30,167 nt of DNA from a virus. The first letter of the stretch is position 1. Every line of letters starts with the position of its first letter. This document shows, in pieces, positions 16,016 to 23,664 of this stretch. Location: the IMG/VR virus record IMGVR_UViG_3300042465_003027, positions 1-30,167 of that record; one strand, 5' to 3'. The position numbers and the translations under genes are program-made. The notes beneath the pieces were generated by a model that saw only the letters and a list, made by a program, of their open reading frames with translations, was not told the origin of the DNA and ran no database searches.

Positions 16016-18655
16016 ATGGCTAACAAAAAATCTACCGGCTTTATAGATACGGCTTTAAACAAGGCATCTGTTCTTTATGATGCGGCAACTGACACGCTTT
16101 CAGATTGGTGGAACGCGCCCCCTGAAAAGAAAAAGCCATATGTGCGGAAGTTGCCAACAATGCCCCGTAAATCTCCCACGGGCGAAACATATGTTGTTCA
16201 AAATCAGCCTGTAAATCGGCCTTCAATAAGGCCACGGCAGCGTTACGAGGTGGGTAGCGCCGATTACAACCGGAATGCCCCTGCGCCAAATTTAAGTTCA
16301 GCAGAGGTAAGGTCGAATTTGTATGAAAACTTTAATCCCTTAGATTTTGCGCGGGATATGGTCAAAGGCGTCTATGGCGCTGTTACAGATCCTAAGAAGG
16401 CATATGAAGCGGCAGCTAAATTTGGCGTAACTCTGCAAGGCGTTATGGATGCTAAAGAGGCGGAAGAAACTGGGAAATGGCCTGAGCAGCAGGGTGGCTT
16501 TGGTTTTATGACGCCATCCCAACGTGCTAATTACCGCCGTGAGGCCACGATAAATTATCGCAAGCTTGCTTCTTACTACACCTACAAAGATGAAAAAACC
16601 GGACAGCGTAATTTTGACAGTGACGCTCTTTTCCGGAACCTTTCACAGAACCCAATGGAGATTGTCTCCGTACTTTTTCCGGCGGTGCGGGCAGGAAATG
16701 CAAAATACCTTAAAGTAGGGGAGCGTCTTGGCGCTCCGGGTAAGGTAATTGAAGGTGCGGGAAGGGTAGCTGATATTGTTGCAAACCCCCTTCCATTTGC
16801 AATTGAAAAGAGTGTGGGCGCTGTCACGCCAGCCGCCAACGCCACCCTTAGGGCTGTTGGCATAAAGCCAACTGTCTTTACAAAAGCTGGTGAATATAGC
16901 CCCAAGATGCAGCAAGCGTTTAAAGAAGCTGGGATTGATCCAGCGCTATTTAACAGCCCAGAAATGCGAAGCATTGTCCAAAAAGTTATTGAGGAAAAAG
17001 GGATTAGCGCCGCTGCTATCAAGGACGCAGCCGTAAGATCTCAGGGAATTGATCCCACACGATCCATGGTAACTGGACAAAGACCAATGGCTGGCAATGT
17101 TCAAGACGAGGGCTTCGTTCGCCAAGGGGCTGGGCCTGTCCTTAACCAGAATATGGCTGACAATGTTGAGGCAGCATATCAACAGGCGACAAGCCATCGC
17201 GGCGTGTTTGCAAACGCTGATGACTTCCCCGCTGGCGTCAGGCAGTCAATTGAAGATGAATTGGCGGGAATGAATTTAACCCTTGCTGACGTGCAGGGGA
17301 ATATTCGGTTTACGCAATCTCAAAAAGCGCTTCAGGGTGAAAAAGGGTTCCCCGGCGTCTTTGATCAGTTTGAAGATCTTTCCGGGAAAAAGGGAGCCGC
17401 ACCGTTAGCCGCGCAAGATCTTTCTGGCGGCACACACACTTTTGATTACGGAAAAAGCCAATGGGTTGATGCCGCTGGCACACCCGTTACAGCACCCGCA
17501 AAGATCCAATATCTTGATGCCGTTTCTAACCGGAAAAATCTTCCACCACCAGCGGCTGGCCCAAATGGCCTGACACCGCAGGGCATCGATTCCGTTCGCC
17601 GGAACGTCAACAGCCGCTACTCAAATGCCCAAGGCGATGATCAGGCCGTCCTTGCTGCCATTAATCGCGGAATTGATAATTACACGGTCAACAACGCCGC
17701 CAACTTTACTGGCGATGGGGCCGCAATGGCAGCGGACTGGTCCAATGCGCGCAAGGCAAGTCAGCTTAATACGCAATATGGGAAAACACCTGAAGTAGAC
17801 CCATTCGCACCGCCAAGGCCAAAAGCGCCATACGATCCCAATGCCGTTCAACGCACAGATGCAGTGCGCGACATTATTCGGACTCCGCCTGACGCGCCCA
17901 ATAGCGCTGTTCCAACTATCTGGGACAACATTAAGCGCTACGTTCCATCAACCGGCGCAGGGGGTATTGCCGGGTTTACTGCTGGGACAGCGTTAACTGG
18001 CACCCCGATTGGCGGTTATATAGGTGCTGGACTTGGTTCTGCTGCCACTGCTGGAACGAGGTCTGCCCTTGACAGGATGGCAGCACGGCGGGCTGCTCAA
18101 GCTGAATTTACTGGTGCGCCCCGTGTTGGCCTTCTTAACGCGCCTGATACAAGCGGCCTGCGTACCCCTACCAGCCTTGCTGGCTTTGGCACAAGCGTTG
18201 CTCAAGGGGATTACAATCCACCTGTTGCTGGTCCAATAACTCCTCCGGTAGCCGCGCCTAATGTTGCGCCACCATCAAATGAAATGACCCGCGAGGAATA
18301 TGAGAAGCTAAATGCACCCGCGCCTCAGCAGGCTTCCAATGAAATGACCCGTGAGCAATATGAAAAGCAATACGGTCCTATTTCTGCGCCAATCTCTAAT
18401 GAAATGACCCGTGAGGAATATGAAAAGCAATACGGCCCTGTTACATATCAGCCCCCAATTCAACCCCAAGCCCGTGGCGGTCGCGCTGCATACAAGGCTG
18501 GCGGCAAGGTCGGCGGGATCGAACCGCTTATTCAGGCATTGATGAACAAGGCCAAAATGGCTAAAAAGGTTTCGAACAAGGCAACGGAGCCCCTGCTAAA
18601 TGAGCGCGATGATGCTATAGCCAGTGCCTTAGCCGTTGCGCAAAAAGCTATCTGA
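16016..18655 (+). CDS. Internal virion (ejection) protein with C-terminal repeats
   Basis: An 879-residue protein following the giant virion protein. The N-terminal third is basic and helical (NPLDFARDMVKGVYGAVTDPKKAYEAAAKFG). Residues 645-682 are a glycine-zipper hydrophobic segment (AGGIAGFTAGTALTGTPIGGYIGAG) that could cross a membrane. Residues 754-813 are three 20-residue repeats beginning SNEMTRE-YEK. The C-terminus is basic (RGGRAAYKAGGKVGG) and then helical. Position, size and membrane segment fit a T7 gp15/gp14-like ejection protein that enters the cell envelope during DNA delivery; there is no catalytic motif. The start has GGAAG about 6 bases upstream. Confidence 0.7.
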   Translation: MANKKSTGFIDTALNKASVLYDAATDTLSDWWNAPPEKKKPYVRKLPTMPRKSPTGETYVVQNQPVNRPSIRPRQRYEVGSADYNRNAPAPNLSSAEVRSNLYENFNPLDFARDMVKGVYGAVTDPKKAYEAAAKFGVTLQGVMDAKEAEETGKWPEQQGGFGFMTPSQRANYRREATINYRKLASYYTYKDEKTGQRNFDSDALFRNLSQNPMEIVSVLFPAVRAGNAKYLKVGERLGAPGKVIEGAGRVADIVANPLPFAIEKSVGAVTPAANATLRAVGIKPTVFTKAGEYSPKMQQAFKEAGIDPALFNSPEMRSIVQKVIEEKGISAAAIKDAAVRSQGIDPTRSMVTGQRPMAGNVQDEGFVRQGAGPVLNQNMADNVEAAYQQATSHRGVFANADDFPAGVRQSIEDELAGMNLTLADVQGNIRFTQSQKALQGEKGFPGVFDQFEDLSGKKGAAPLAAQDLSGGTHTFDYGKSQWVDAAGTPVTAPAKIQYLDAVSNRKNLPPPAAGPNGLTPQGIDSVRRNVNSRYSNAQGDDQAVLAAINRGIDNYTVNNAANFTGDGAAMAADWSNARKASQLNTQYGKTPEVDPFAPPRPKAPYDPNAVQRTDAVRDIIRTPPDAPNSAVPTIWDNIKRYVPSTGAGGIAGFTAGTALTGTPIGGYIGAGLGSAATAGTRSALDRMAARRAAQAEFTGAPRVGLLNAPDTSGLRTPTSLAGFGTSVAQGDYNPPVAGPITPPVAAPNVAPPSNEMTREEYEKLNAPAPQQASNEMTREQYEKQYGPISAPISNEMTREEYEKQYGPVTYQPPIQPQARGGRAAYKAGGKVGGIEPLIQALMNKAKMAKKVSNKATEPLLNERDDAIASALAVAQKAI
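18275..18454 (+). repeat. Three tandem 60-bp coding repeats
   Basis: Units start at 18275, 18335 and 18395 and encode SNEMTREEYEKLNAPAPQQA, SNEMTREQYEKQYGPISAPI and SNEMTREEYEKQYGPVTYQP. Each has a conserved charged helix of 11 residues followed by a variable Pro-rich linker. Units two and three are closest at DNA level, which suggests recent tandem duplication. Confidence 0.9.
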
Positions 18656-18665
18656 GGAAATCCCT

Positions 18666-20159
18666 ATGACCAGTTCGTATACCACCAACAAGAACATCGA
18701 AAAGCCCGCAAACGGCGATTACAACAACACATGGTCTGTGCCGGTCAACAGTGACTGGGACATCATTGATCGTGCTTTTGGTGGAACGACATCCCTGAAC
18801 GCCGTTGGTGCATCTGGTGTTGTTACGCTTACCTACACGCAGTACCAAGCGCCAATTATCGCAATTACAGGCACATTGACTGCAAACGTAAATTACCAAT
18901 TACCGGCAGGTGTTGGTGGATATTTTTATATTTTTAACAATACGTCCGGGGCATTCTCTGTACTCTTTTCTTCAGCGGGCGGCGGCAGCACCGTCACCCT
19001 CCCACAGGGATACACAATCTCAGCTATTTCAGATGGCACCAATATCGGCTTAGGCACAACCAACGCCGCTTTGATAACATCCACCTATGCCGACCCAACG
19101 TGGATTACATCGCTTGCAGCCTCAAAGCTGACAGGTACTGTTGCCATTGCCAGTGGTGGTACAGGTGCGGCTACCAGCGCTGCGGCGCGGGTAAACTTGC
19201 TCCCCTCCTATACGGGTAACGCCGGTAAATTCCTTGCGGTGAACGTAGGTGCTACGGACACTGAATGGGTTTCGGCTGGCGGCGCAGGTACCGTAACTTC
19301 AGTTAATGCGACTACAGCTATTAGCGGCCTATCCTTTTCAGGTGGCCCGATCACTGCGGCTGGCACCCTAACTCTTAGCGGCACGTTAGGCGTAGCAGGT
19401 GGTGGCACAGGGGCTGCTACACTGACCTCAGGCGCGGTGCTTATTGGCGCTGGCACGTCTGCTGTTACGTCTGTCTCTCCCGGCACCGTAGGGAATGTGC
19501 TTACATCAAATGGATCAGCTTGGGTTTCTCAAGCTGCTGGTGCGGCGGCAGTTACCAGCTTTAATACCCGCACAGGTGCGGTTACGCTTACCTCGCTGGA
19601 CGTTACGAATGCTCTTACCTATACCCCGGTCCAACCCAACGGCACGGGTGCTTCTGGTACATGGAGCATCAGTATTAGCGGCAACGCAGGGACAGCCACT
19701 TCAGCAACCTCAGCCACTACGGCCACTACGGCGACAACCGCAAACGCCCTGAACACCAGCAACAACTATCAGGTCAACAGCCTCGGCGTCGGCACTGCTG
19801 GCTCTGGTACCGCAGGTGAGATCCGGGCGACCAACAACGTCACCGCTTTTTATTCGTCAGATGCGCGCCTGAAAGAAAATGTACAGCCGATCACAAACGC
19901 TCTCGACATTGTTTCGGCAGTCGGCGGCAAGACCTTTGACTGGACAGATGCGTACCTTGCAGAGCATGGCGGCGCAGACGGATATTTTGTCCGCAAGAAC
20001 GACTTTGGCGTTATAGCGCAAGATGTACAGGCGGCATTCCCGCTGGCTGTGCGCGAACGTAGCGATGGCACACTTGCCGTTGACTATGAAAAGCTAGTCG
20101 CTGTGGCCTTTGCTGCGATTGCGGATCTTCGCGCTGAGGTGGAGGCGCTTAAAAAATGA
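18666..20159 (+). CDS. Tail fibre with C-terminal S74 intramolecular chaperone
   Basis: A 497-residue fibre. The N-terminus (YTTNKNIEKPANGDYNNTWSVPVNSDWDIIDRAFGG) is the usual virion-attachment unit in marine podophages. The middle is a Gly/Thr/Ser-rich shaft with repeated GGTGAAT motifs and a run of SATTATTATTA. The S74 chaperone starts at Ser398 (SSDARLKENV), continues through FGVIAQDVQAAFP and ends in a coiled coil (IADLRAEVEALKK). In this family the chaperone trimerises the fibre and is then cut off at the conserved Ser. The start at 18666 follows GAGGAAAT with good spacing; the frame upstream to 18636 overlaps the previous gene. Confidence 0.85.
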   Translation: MTSSYTTNKNIEKPANGDYNNTWSVPVNSDWDIIDRAFGGTTSLNAVGASGVVTLTYTQYQAPIIAITGTLTANVNYQLPAGVGGYFYIFNNTSGAFSVLFSSAGGGSTVTLPQGYTISAISDGTNIGLGTTNAALITSTYADPTWITSLAASKLTGTVAIASGGTGAATSAAARVNLLPSYTGNAGKFLAVNVGATDTEWVSAGGAGTVTSVNATTAISGLSFSGGPITAAGTLTLSGTLGVAGGGTGAATLTSGAVLIGAGTSAVTSVSPGTVGNVLTSNGSAWVSQAAGAAAVTSFNTRTGAVTLTSLDVTNALTYTPVQPNGTGASGTWSISISGNAGTATSATSATTATTATTANALNTSNNYQVNSLGVGTAGSGTAGEIRATNNVTAFYSSDARLKENVQPITNALDIVSAVGGKTFDWTDAYLAEHGGADGYFVRKNDFGVIAQDVQAAFPLAVRERSDGTLAVDYEKLVAVAFAAIADLRAEVEALKK

Positions 20160-20710
20160 CACTTGCCGCATCAGGGACACTCAGCATGGGGGGCAGCACA
20201 GCAAACCGGTCTGTCAACCTTGAGCTAAGCCAAGCAGCCACTGCACAGATTTCGTTGAACGACACCAACGTGCGTTCATTGGCGGGGGTGCCTTCCGGCG
20301 CTATTACCTTAGCAACCGACTTTTACGGCAAGAGCGCGGGCGCTACTGTTAATTTTAACGACGCTGTTGTTTCGGCTGCTGGCGTTCCTGCCCAATCTGC
20401 GGGGTATCGCATAGACGTAAACGGATTTGTTTACCAAGTGGTAAACGGTGTCGATACCTCACTTGGCCAGTGGGTGACGCCAACTTCCGCAGGGGGCAAT
20501 TACGAAGTTTTTGCAACAGTCACTAGCGGCTCCGTAAGTTCAGGCACTACAGGTTCTTGGGTTGCTACTTCTGGAAGCCCGCTGTGGACACGGGTGGCGG
20601 TTATATCAGGCACCATCAATATTGTAGAGTTAGTTATGGATGTTCGCGCCACCGGGACCGGGACAGTTCTTGATTCATGGTCTGTAACTCTTGAGGCTGA
20701 GAGGTTCTAA
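20156..20710 (+). CDS. Tail fibre-associated structural protein
   Basis: A 184-residue beta-rich protein starting in an ATGA overlap with the fibre gene. The N-terminal motif (SVNLELSQAATAQISLNDTNVRSLAGVPSGAITL followed by DFYGKS) is common in phage tail proteins next to fibres. The remainder, from about residue 65, is a jelly-roll-like Gly/Ser/Thr/Val domain ending in WSVTLEAERF. It probably sits on the fibre tip or tail as an accessory receptor-binding component. The stop overlaps the next start (TAATG). Confidence 0.7.
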   Translation: MTLAASGTLSMGGSTANRSVNLELSQAATAQISLNDTNVRSLAGVPSGAITLATDFYGKSAGATVNFNDAVVSAAGVPAQSAGYRIDVNGFVYQVVNGVDTSLGQWVTPTSAGGNYEVFATVTSGSVSSGTTGSWVATSGSPLWTRVAVISGTINIVELVMDVRATGTGTVLDSWSVTLEAERF

Positions 20711-20880
20711 TGGCCGTAAAAGAAGATGACATAAACCTGCGCCTAACAACGCATGAAGCCGTTTGCGCTGAGCGCTGGCGGGAAACCATATTGCGCATCA
20801 AGCGCATTGAAGCCCTCATGATCGGCACTGCCGGTGGGGTAATCGGGCTACTGGCCGCTATTGCTTTTAAGATGGGCTGA
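20710..20880 (+). CDS. Small single-span membrane protein (holin-like candidate)
   Basis: A 56-residue protein, MAVKEDDINLRLTTHEAVCA onward, with a charged amphipathic N-terminal half (AERWRETILRIKRIEAL) and one C-terminal transmembrane segment (IGTAGGVIGLLAAIAF). The layout resembles XhlA-type phage membrane proteins of lysis cassettes. It starts in a TAATG overlap and is followed one base later by a lipoprotein gene. Holin or lysis-accessory function is likely from context but unproven. Confidence 0.7.
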   Translation: MAVKEDDINLRLTTHEAVCAERWRETILRIKRIEALMIGTAGGVIGLLAAIAFKMG

Positions 20881-20881
20881 C

Positions 20882-21064
20882 ATGAGGATCGCGTCGATTT
20901 TAGCAGTGCTGCTGCTTTTGTCTGGCTGCAAAGACCGCTATCGGTATGACTGCCAAGATCCTGCGAACTGGCAGCAGGAGATCTGCAAGAAGCCCAAGTG
21001 TGTAGCTATGGGCTACTGCACCGAATGGCTGATAAATACGGGTGAAGAAGATGAAGCCGACTAA
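20882..21064 (+). CDS. Cysteine-rich small lipoprotein
   Basis: A 60-residue protein with a clear lipoprotein signal: Met-Arg, hydrophobic ASILAVLLLL, lipobox LLSGC and acylated Cys16. Lys at position +2 after the Cys does not retain it in the inner membrane, so outer membrane is likely. The mature part has four more Cys (24, 35, 40, 46), enough for two disulfides, and an acidic end (EEDEAD). It is not the spanin lipoprotein, which lies at 22757. It may be lysis-related, or a superinfection-exclusion type lipoprotein; neither can be shown here. It overlaps the next gene by 14 bases. Confidence 0.75.
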   Translation: MRIASILAVLLLLSGCKDRYRYDCQDPANWQQEICKKPKCVAMGYCTEWLINTGEEDEAD

Positions 21065-21338
21065 CGAATGGTCACCAGAGGAACTGTTACGGTTCATTGT
21101 CGGCATCGTACTGTCGCTGACGCTTACCTTTATTGTGGCAACTGTGCTATACTCGCTGGTGTTTGTATCGCAGCCGATGGAGGGGCAATCCCCGAATGAC
21201 GCAGAGTTTTTTAAGCTGATTAACCCTATTGCTACGTTTATCGTGGGCGCATTGGCAGGGCTTATGGCAGGGCAGGGCAGTGGCGGCATGAAGAAAAAAC
21301 CGCCAGAAAAAGGAGAATGTGATGAACTTCCTAAATAG
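21051..21338 (+). CDS. Two-span membrane protein, paralogue A
   Basis: A 95-residue protein with membrane segments at about 14-39 and 59-74 and a basic, cytoplasmic-type tail (MKKKPPEKGE). The second segment (LINPIATFIVGALAGLMAG) closely resembles that of the next gene product (TVNPAFQTIIGAFVGLLGG), so the two are tandem paralogues. I use the ATG at 21051; a GTG at 21042 would add three residues. Its position just before the endolysin suggests holin-type function, perhaps with one paralogue regulating the other. Confidence 0.7.
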   Translation: MKPTNEWSPEELLRFIVGIVLSLTLTFIVATVLYSLVFVSQPMEGQSPNDAEFFKLINPIATFIVGALAGLMAGQGSGGMKKKPPEKGECDELPK

Positions 21339-21828
21339 TTTTGAAAGTAATAAAGACGGCGTTAACGACACCGTTGAATTTGTTATTCGCGTGGCCATCG
21401 TCACGCTGTCTGCCGTTATCCTTGTGGTTGTTTTGGCGCTTGCCGTTGGTCTTTTTGTGGCGAACGATGTCGTAAGCAGCGCAGCTATCCTTGAAACAGT
21501 AAATCCAGCCTTCCAGACCATCATTGGTGCCTTTGTGGGCCTGCTTGGTGGCCTAAGCCTCAACGCCAATGCGCGGGATAAGGGAGAGCCCGCACCGGAA
21601 GAGCCACTGGAATTAGATACACCGGAGCCTGAGCCTGAGGCACCAAAGACATTCAGCGACCCTGCTGACCCAATAATCCCTGCCACAACGATCTTCCCTA
21701 AAAATGAAGATGACGATGATGAGATGGAGCCTTGGGAAAAGTACCGTAACGACCTGCGCTATGACGCCAATGGTGATGGTGTGGTTGATGAGGCTGACTT
21801 TCCTGACTGGCGCAACCCAGCAGTATAA
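21322..21828 (+). CDS. Two-span membrane protein with EF-hand-like loop, paralogue B
   Basis: A 168-residue protein with membrane segments at about 20-47 and 62-80. An acidic Pro/Glu-rich tail follows (LELDTPEPEPEAP and NEDDDDEMEP), then a canonical calcium-loop pattern at 148-159, D-A-N-G-D-G-V-V-D-E-A-D. The membrane half is paralogous to the preceding gene; the soluble tail is an addition. AGGAG lies 6 bases before the ATG at 21322. Its stop overlaps the next start (TAATG). Calcium binding and a holin role are inferences. Confidence 0.7.
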   Translation: MNFLNSFESNKDGVNDTVEFVIRVAIVTLSAVILVVVLALAVGLFVANDVVSSAAILETVNPAFQTIIGAFVGLLGGLSLNANARDKGEPAPEEPLELDTPEPEPEAPKTFSDPADPIIPATTIFPKNEDDDDEMEPWEKYRNDLRYDANGDGVVDEADFPDWRNPAV

Positions 21829-21998
21829 TGGCAGGAGATCTCTCCACCGTTGAACTGATTGGCCAGCTTTGGCCTATCGTATTGGCGTTCATTACGCTGA
21901 CCATCATCCTTGCTAAGATGGATGTGCGTCTTGCTGTGGTTGAGGAAAAGATCAAAACGCTCTTTGAGTTATGGAATAATCGGAAGGACGATAAATGA
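21828..21998 (+). CDS. Small single-span membrane protein next to endolysin (holin candidate)
   Basis: A 56-residue protein with one transmembrane segment (GQLWPIVLAFITLTIILA, about 12-29) and a charged helical C-terminus (VVEEKIKTLFELWNNRKDDK). It starts in a TAATG overlap with paralogue B and ends in an ATGA overlap with the endolysin, so translation is likely coupled. Its size, single span and direct contact with the endolysin gene make it the best candidate for the holin, although no family motif proves this. Confidence 0.7.
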   Translation: MAGDLSTVELIGQLWPIVLAFITLTIILAKMDVRLAVVEEKIKTLFELWNNRKDDK

Positions 21999-22606
21999 GC
22001 CTAATTAACCTTCAACAGAAAATAGGAGTAACCGCAGATGGCGCATTCGGTCCGGGAACATTTAAAAAGGCTGCGGCTTTCTATAAATTATCGCCAGATA
22101 GGGCAGCGCATTTCTTTGCTCAAACAGCACATGAATCTGGCGGCTTCAAAGCCTTCAGCGAAAACCTCAACTACGGAGCCAAAGGGCTTCGCGGCATCTT
22201 TGGCAAATATTTCCCGACTGACGCGCTGGCTAAAGCGTATGAACGTCAACCGCAAAAAATAGCCAATCGTGTCTACGCCAACCGCATGGGCAATGGCCCT
22301 GAGGGCAGCGGGGATGGGTGGAAATTCCGAGGCCGGGGTGCGCTCCAATTAACAGGAAAATTTTCGTATCAGGCATTTGCTGATTATATTGGCCGTCCTG
22401 ACATCATGACAAACCCAGACCTTGTGGCAACCGAACTGTGCTTTGAAAGCGCGTTGTGGTTCTTTGACAAGAACAAGCTATGGGGCATCTGCGACCAAGG
22501 CACAGGCGAAGGCGCGATCCTTGCCCTGACAAAGCGCATCAATGGCGGAACGCATGGCCTTGATGACCGCCGCCTAAAGACCAAGAAGTACGCAACATGG
22601 CTTTAA
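21995..22606 (+). CDS. Endolysin, GH19 chitinase-like muramidase
   Basis: A 203-residue lysis enzyme. Residues 3-30 look like a short peptidoglycan-binding repeat (LQQKIGVTADGAFGPGTFKKA). The GH19 domain follows, with catalytic Glu47 in TAHESGGF and probably Glu56 in FSENLNYG. The ANRMGNG loop, the FRGRGALQLTGKFSY motif (111-125) and a C-terminal INGGTHGLDDR are also typical. It cuts glycan strands of peptidoglycan. There is no signal peptide, so it needs a holin to reach the periplasm. It overlaps the holin candidate and the inner spanin gene. Confidence 0.9.
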   Translation: MSLINLQQKIGVTADGAFGPGTFKKAAAFYKLSPDRAAHFFAQTAHESGGFKAFSENLNYGAKGLRGIFGKYFPTDALAKAYERQPQKIANRVYANRMGNGPEGSGDGWKFRGRGALQLTGKFSYQAFADYIGRPDIMTNPDLVATELCFESALWFFDKNKLWGICDQGTGEGAILALTKRINGGTHGLDDRRLKTKKYATWL

Positions 22607-23001
22607 TCAATCCAGTTATGATATACGGATTAGCAGGCGCTTTGCTTATTGGCGCTGCTTCTGGGTATAAAGTCCGTGACTGGCAGTGCGATGCAGCTTT
22701 TGCAAAGGCGTTGGAGAAGGCTGAAAAGCTGCGTGTCAAAAAACAAGAGGTGGTAGATGATGTCTCAAAAACCTACGAATCCGAACGAGATCAAGCCAAT
22801 GTCGTGGCAACCGAACGTACCAACACCATACGCGAAATATATAAAACGGCTCCTGCCGTTCCTGTTGATTGCGCTGGTTCTGATGCTTTGCGCAGGGTGC
22901 TCGAAAGCGGTGTCAGTGACGCCAATGCCGCTGCCACCGGCAAACCTAGCGGCGAAGTGCCCAAATCTTCAGAACCCCCCAGTGGTAATGATCGACCCTG
23001 A
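22597..23001 (+). CDS. Inner-membrane spanin (Rz-like)
   Basis: A 134-residue protein with an N-terminal membrane anchor (MIYGLAGALLIGAASGY, about 8-24) and a periplasmic coiled coil (AFAKALEKAEKLRVKKQEVVDDVSKTYESERDQANVV). A loop (PAVPVDCAGSDALRRVLESGV) and a Ser/Pro-rich tail follow. This is the i-spanin layout: it joins the outer-membrane partner to fuse the two membranes in the last lysis step. It overlaps the endolysin end by 10 bases and contains most of the o-spanin gene in another frame, as in lambda Rz/Rz1. Confidence 0.8.
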   Translation: MALINPVMIYGLAGALLIGAASGYKVRDWQCDAAFAKALEKAEKLRVKKQEVVDDVSKTYESERDQANVVATERTNTIREIYKTAPAVPVDCAGSDALRRVLESGVSDANAAATGKPSGEVPKSSEPPSGNDRP

Positions 23002-23104
23002 GCGGGCGCTTTGGGAAGCGGATGTCCTTGCAAAGTACATAGATTGCGCAACCAAGCATCGCTTGACTGTTCAAGCATGGGTTGACGCAGTAGCCGTAAA
23101 GTAG
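22757..23104 (+). CDS. Outer-membrane spanin lipoprotein (Rz1-like)
   Basis: A 115-residue lipoprotein read in the +1 frame of the inner spanin gene. A basic region (YAKYIKRL) precedes the hydrophobic LPFLLIALVLML and lipobox LCAGC, with acylated Cys48 followed by Ser, which favours the outer membrane. The mature part is Pro-rich at its start (TPMPLPPANLA). I keep the ATG at 22757 because GAGG lies 6 bases upstream; the ATG at 22799 would give a shorter signal. The gene runs 103 bases beyond the inner spanin stop. Confidence 0.8.
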   Translation: MMSQKPTNPNEIKPMSWQPNVPTPYAKYIKRLLPFLLIALVLMLCAGCSKAVSVTPMPLPPANLAAKCPNLQNPPVVMIDPERALWEADVLAKYIDCATKHRLTVQAWVDAVAVK

Positions 23105-23107
23105 CCC

Positions 23108-23422
23108 TTAGCTACCTTCAGGAGCAACAAGTCGGTTCAAATACCAAATTGCTTTACGCAAATCTTCAGTCGCGTCTTTCTTGTGATTGGCGCGGCTGAT
23201 GTATTTTAGGGCATTGCCCTTGCAGTAGCCGGAAAACTCTTCGCCGGTTAGCTTAGCCTCAATGTAATCGATGGTTTCAACGCCACCCACCTTATAGTGC
23301 GGGGGTTCGTTCACCATGTCAGATATGGGACAACCCACCCTGTTTTCATCATTAGCGCATGCCCAGCAAAAATTGCTGATGCGAATACCATGGTTACATT
23401 TATAATCTTTAAGTGACGTCAT
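23108..23422 (-). CDS. DUF3310 protein with cysteine-rich N-terminus
   Basis: A 104-residue protein. The C-terminal part (PPHYKVGGVETIDYIEA, GYCKGNALKYISRA, EDLRKAIWYLNRL) matches DUF3310, a phage family often called nucleotide kinase-like without proof. The N-terminal 31 residues have Cys9, His11, Cys19, Cys22 and Cys31 in a C-x-H-x7-C-x2-C pattern that could bind zinc. It is the last gene of the minus-strand early operon, and its start overlaps the previous stop by four bases. Its stop lies three bases from the convergent spanin stop. Confidence 0.8.
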   Translation of the reverse strand: MTSLKDYKCNHGIRISNFCWACANDENRVGCPISDMVNEPPHYKVGGVETIDYIEAKLTGEEFSGYCKGNALKYISRANHKKDATEDLRKAIWYLNRLVAPEGS

Positions 23423-23664
23423 TGCTGAAGGGCCTTTACCTTGCCAATGAACAGGGGATTGAGAGCAATCTTGCCAACGCTGTAAAAGTTACCCGCGCCC
23501 CTGACAGATTCGTTATCCTTGTAGATCTCATCGACAATGATAAAATCGGAATCGCTCAATGCGTCTGTTAATTCTTCCAAGCTTCTGGCTGGATGTTCGC
23601 CAATGATCTGGTGAACTGAATTACCACTGCGCGATGGCATATTCATTGTGATCTGAAATCTCAT
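23419..23664 (-). CDS. Small early protein, function unknown
   Basis: An 81-residue protein that may form a small alpha/beta domain (MRFQITMNMPSRSGNSVHQI, ELTDALSDSDFIIVDEIYKD, SVGKIALNPLFIGKVKAL). The upstream GAGGT has good spacing to the ATG. An intrinsic terminator lies just upstream, between this gene and the ssDNA-binding-like gene, so its expression depends on read-through or antitermination. No family recognised. Confidence 0.65.
   Translation of the reverse strand: MRFQITMNMPSRSGNSVHQIIGEHPARSLEELTDALSDSDFIIVDEIYKDNESVRGAGNFYSVGKIALNPLFIGKVKALQQ

Noticed and set aside
23128-23150. GGTTCAAATACC resembling a tRNA T-loop
   Set aside because: It lies in the DUF3310 coding sequence (YLNRL), and no acceptor or anticodon stems can be formed around it.
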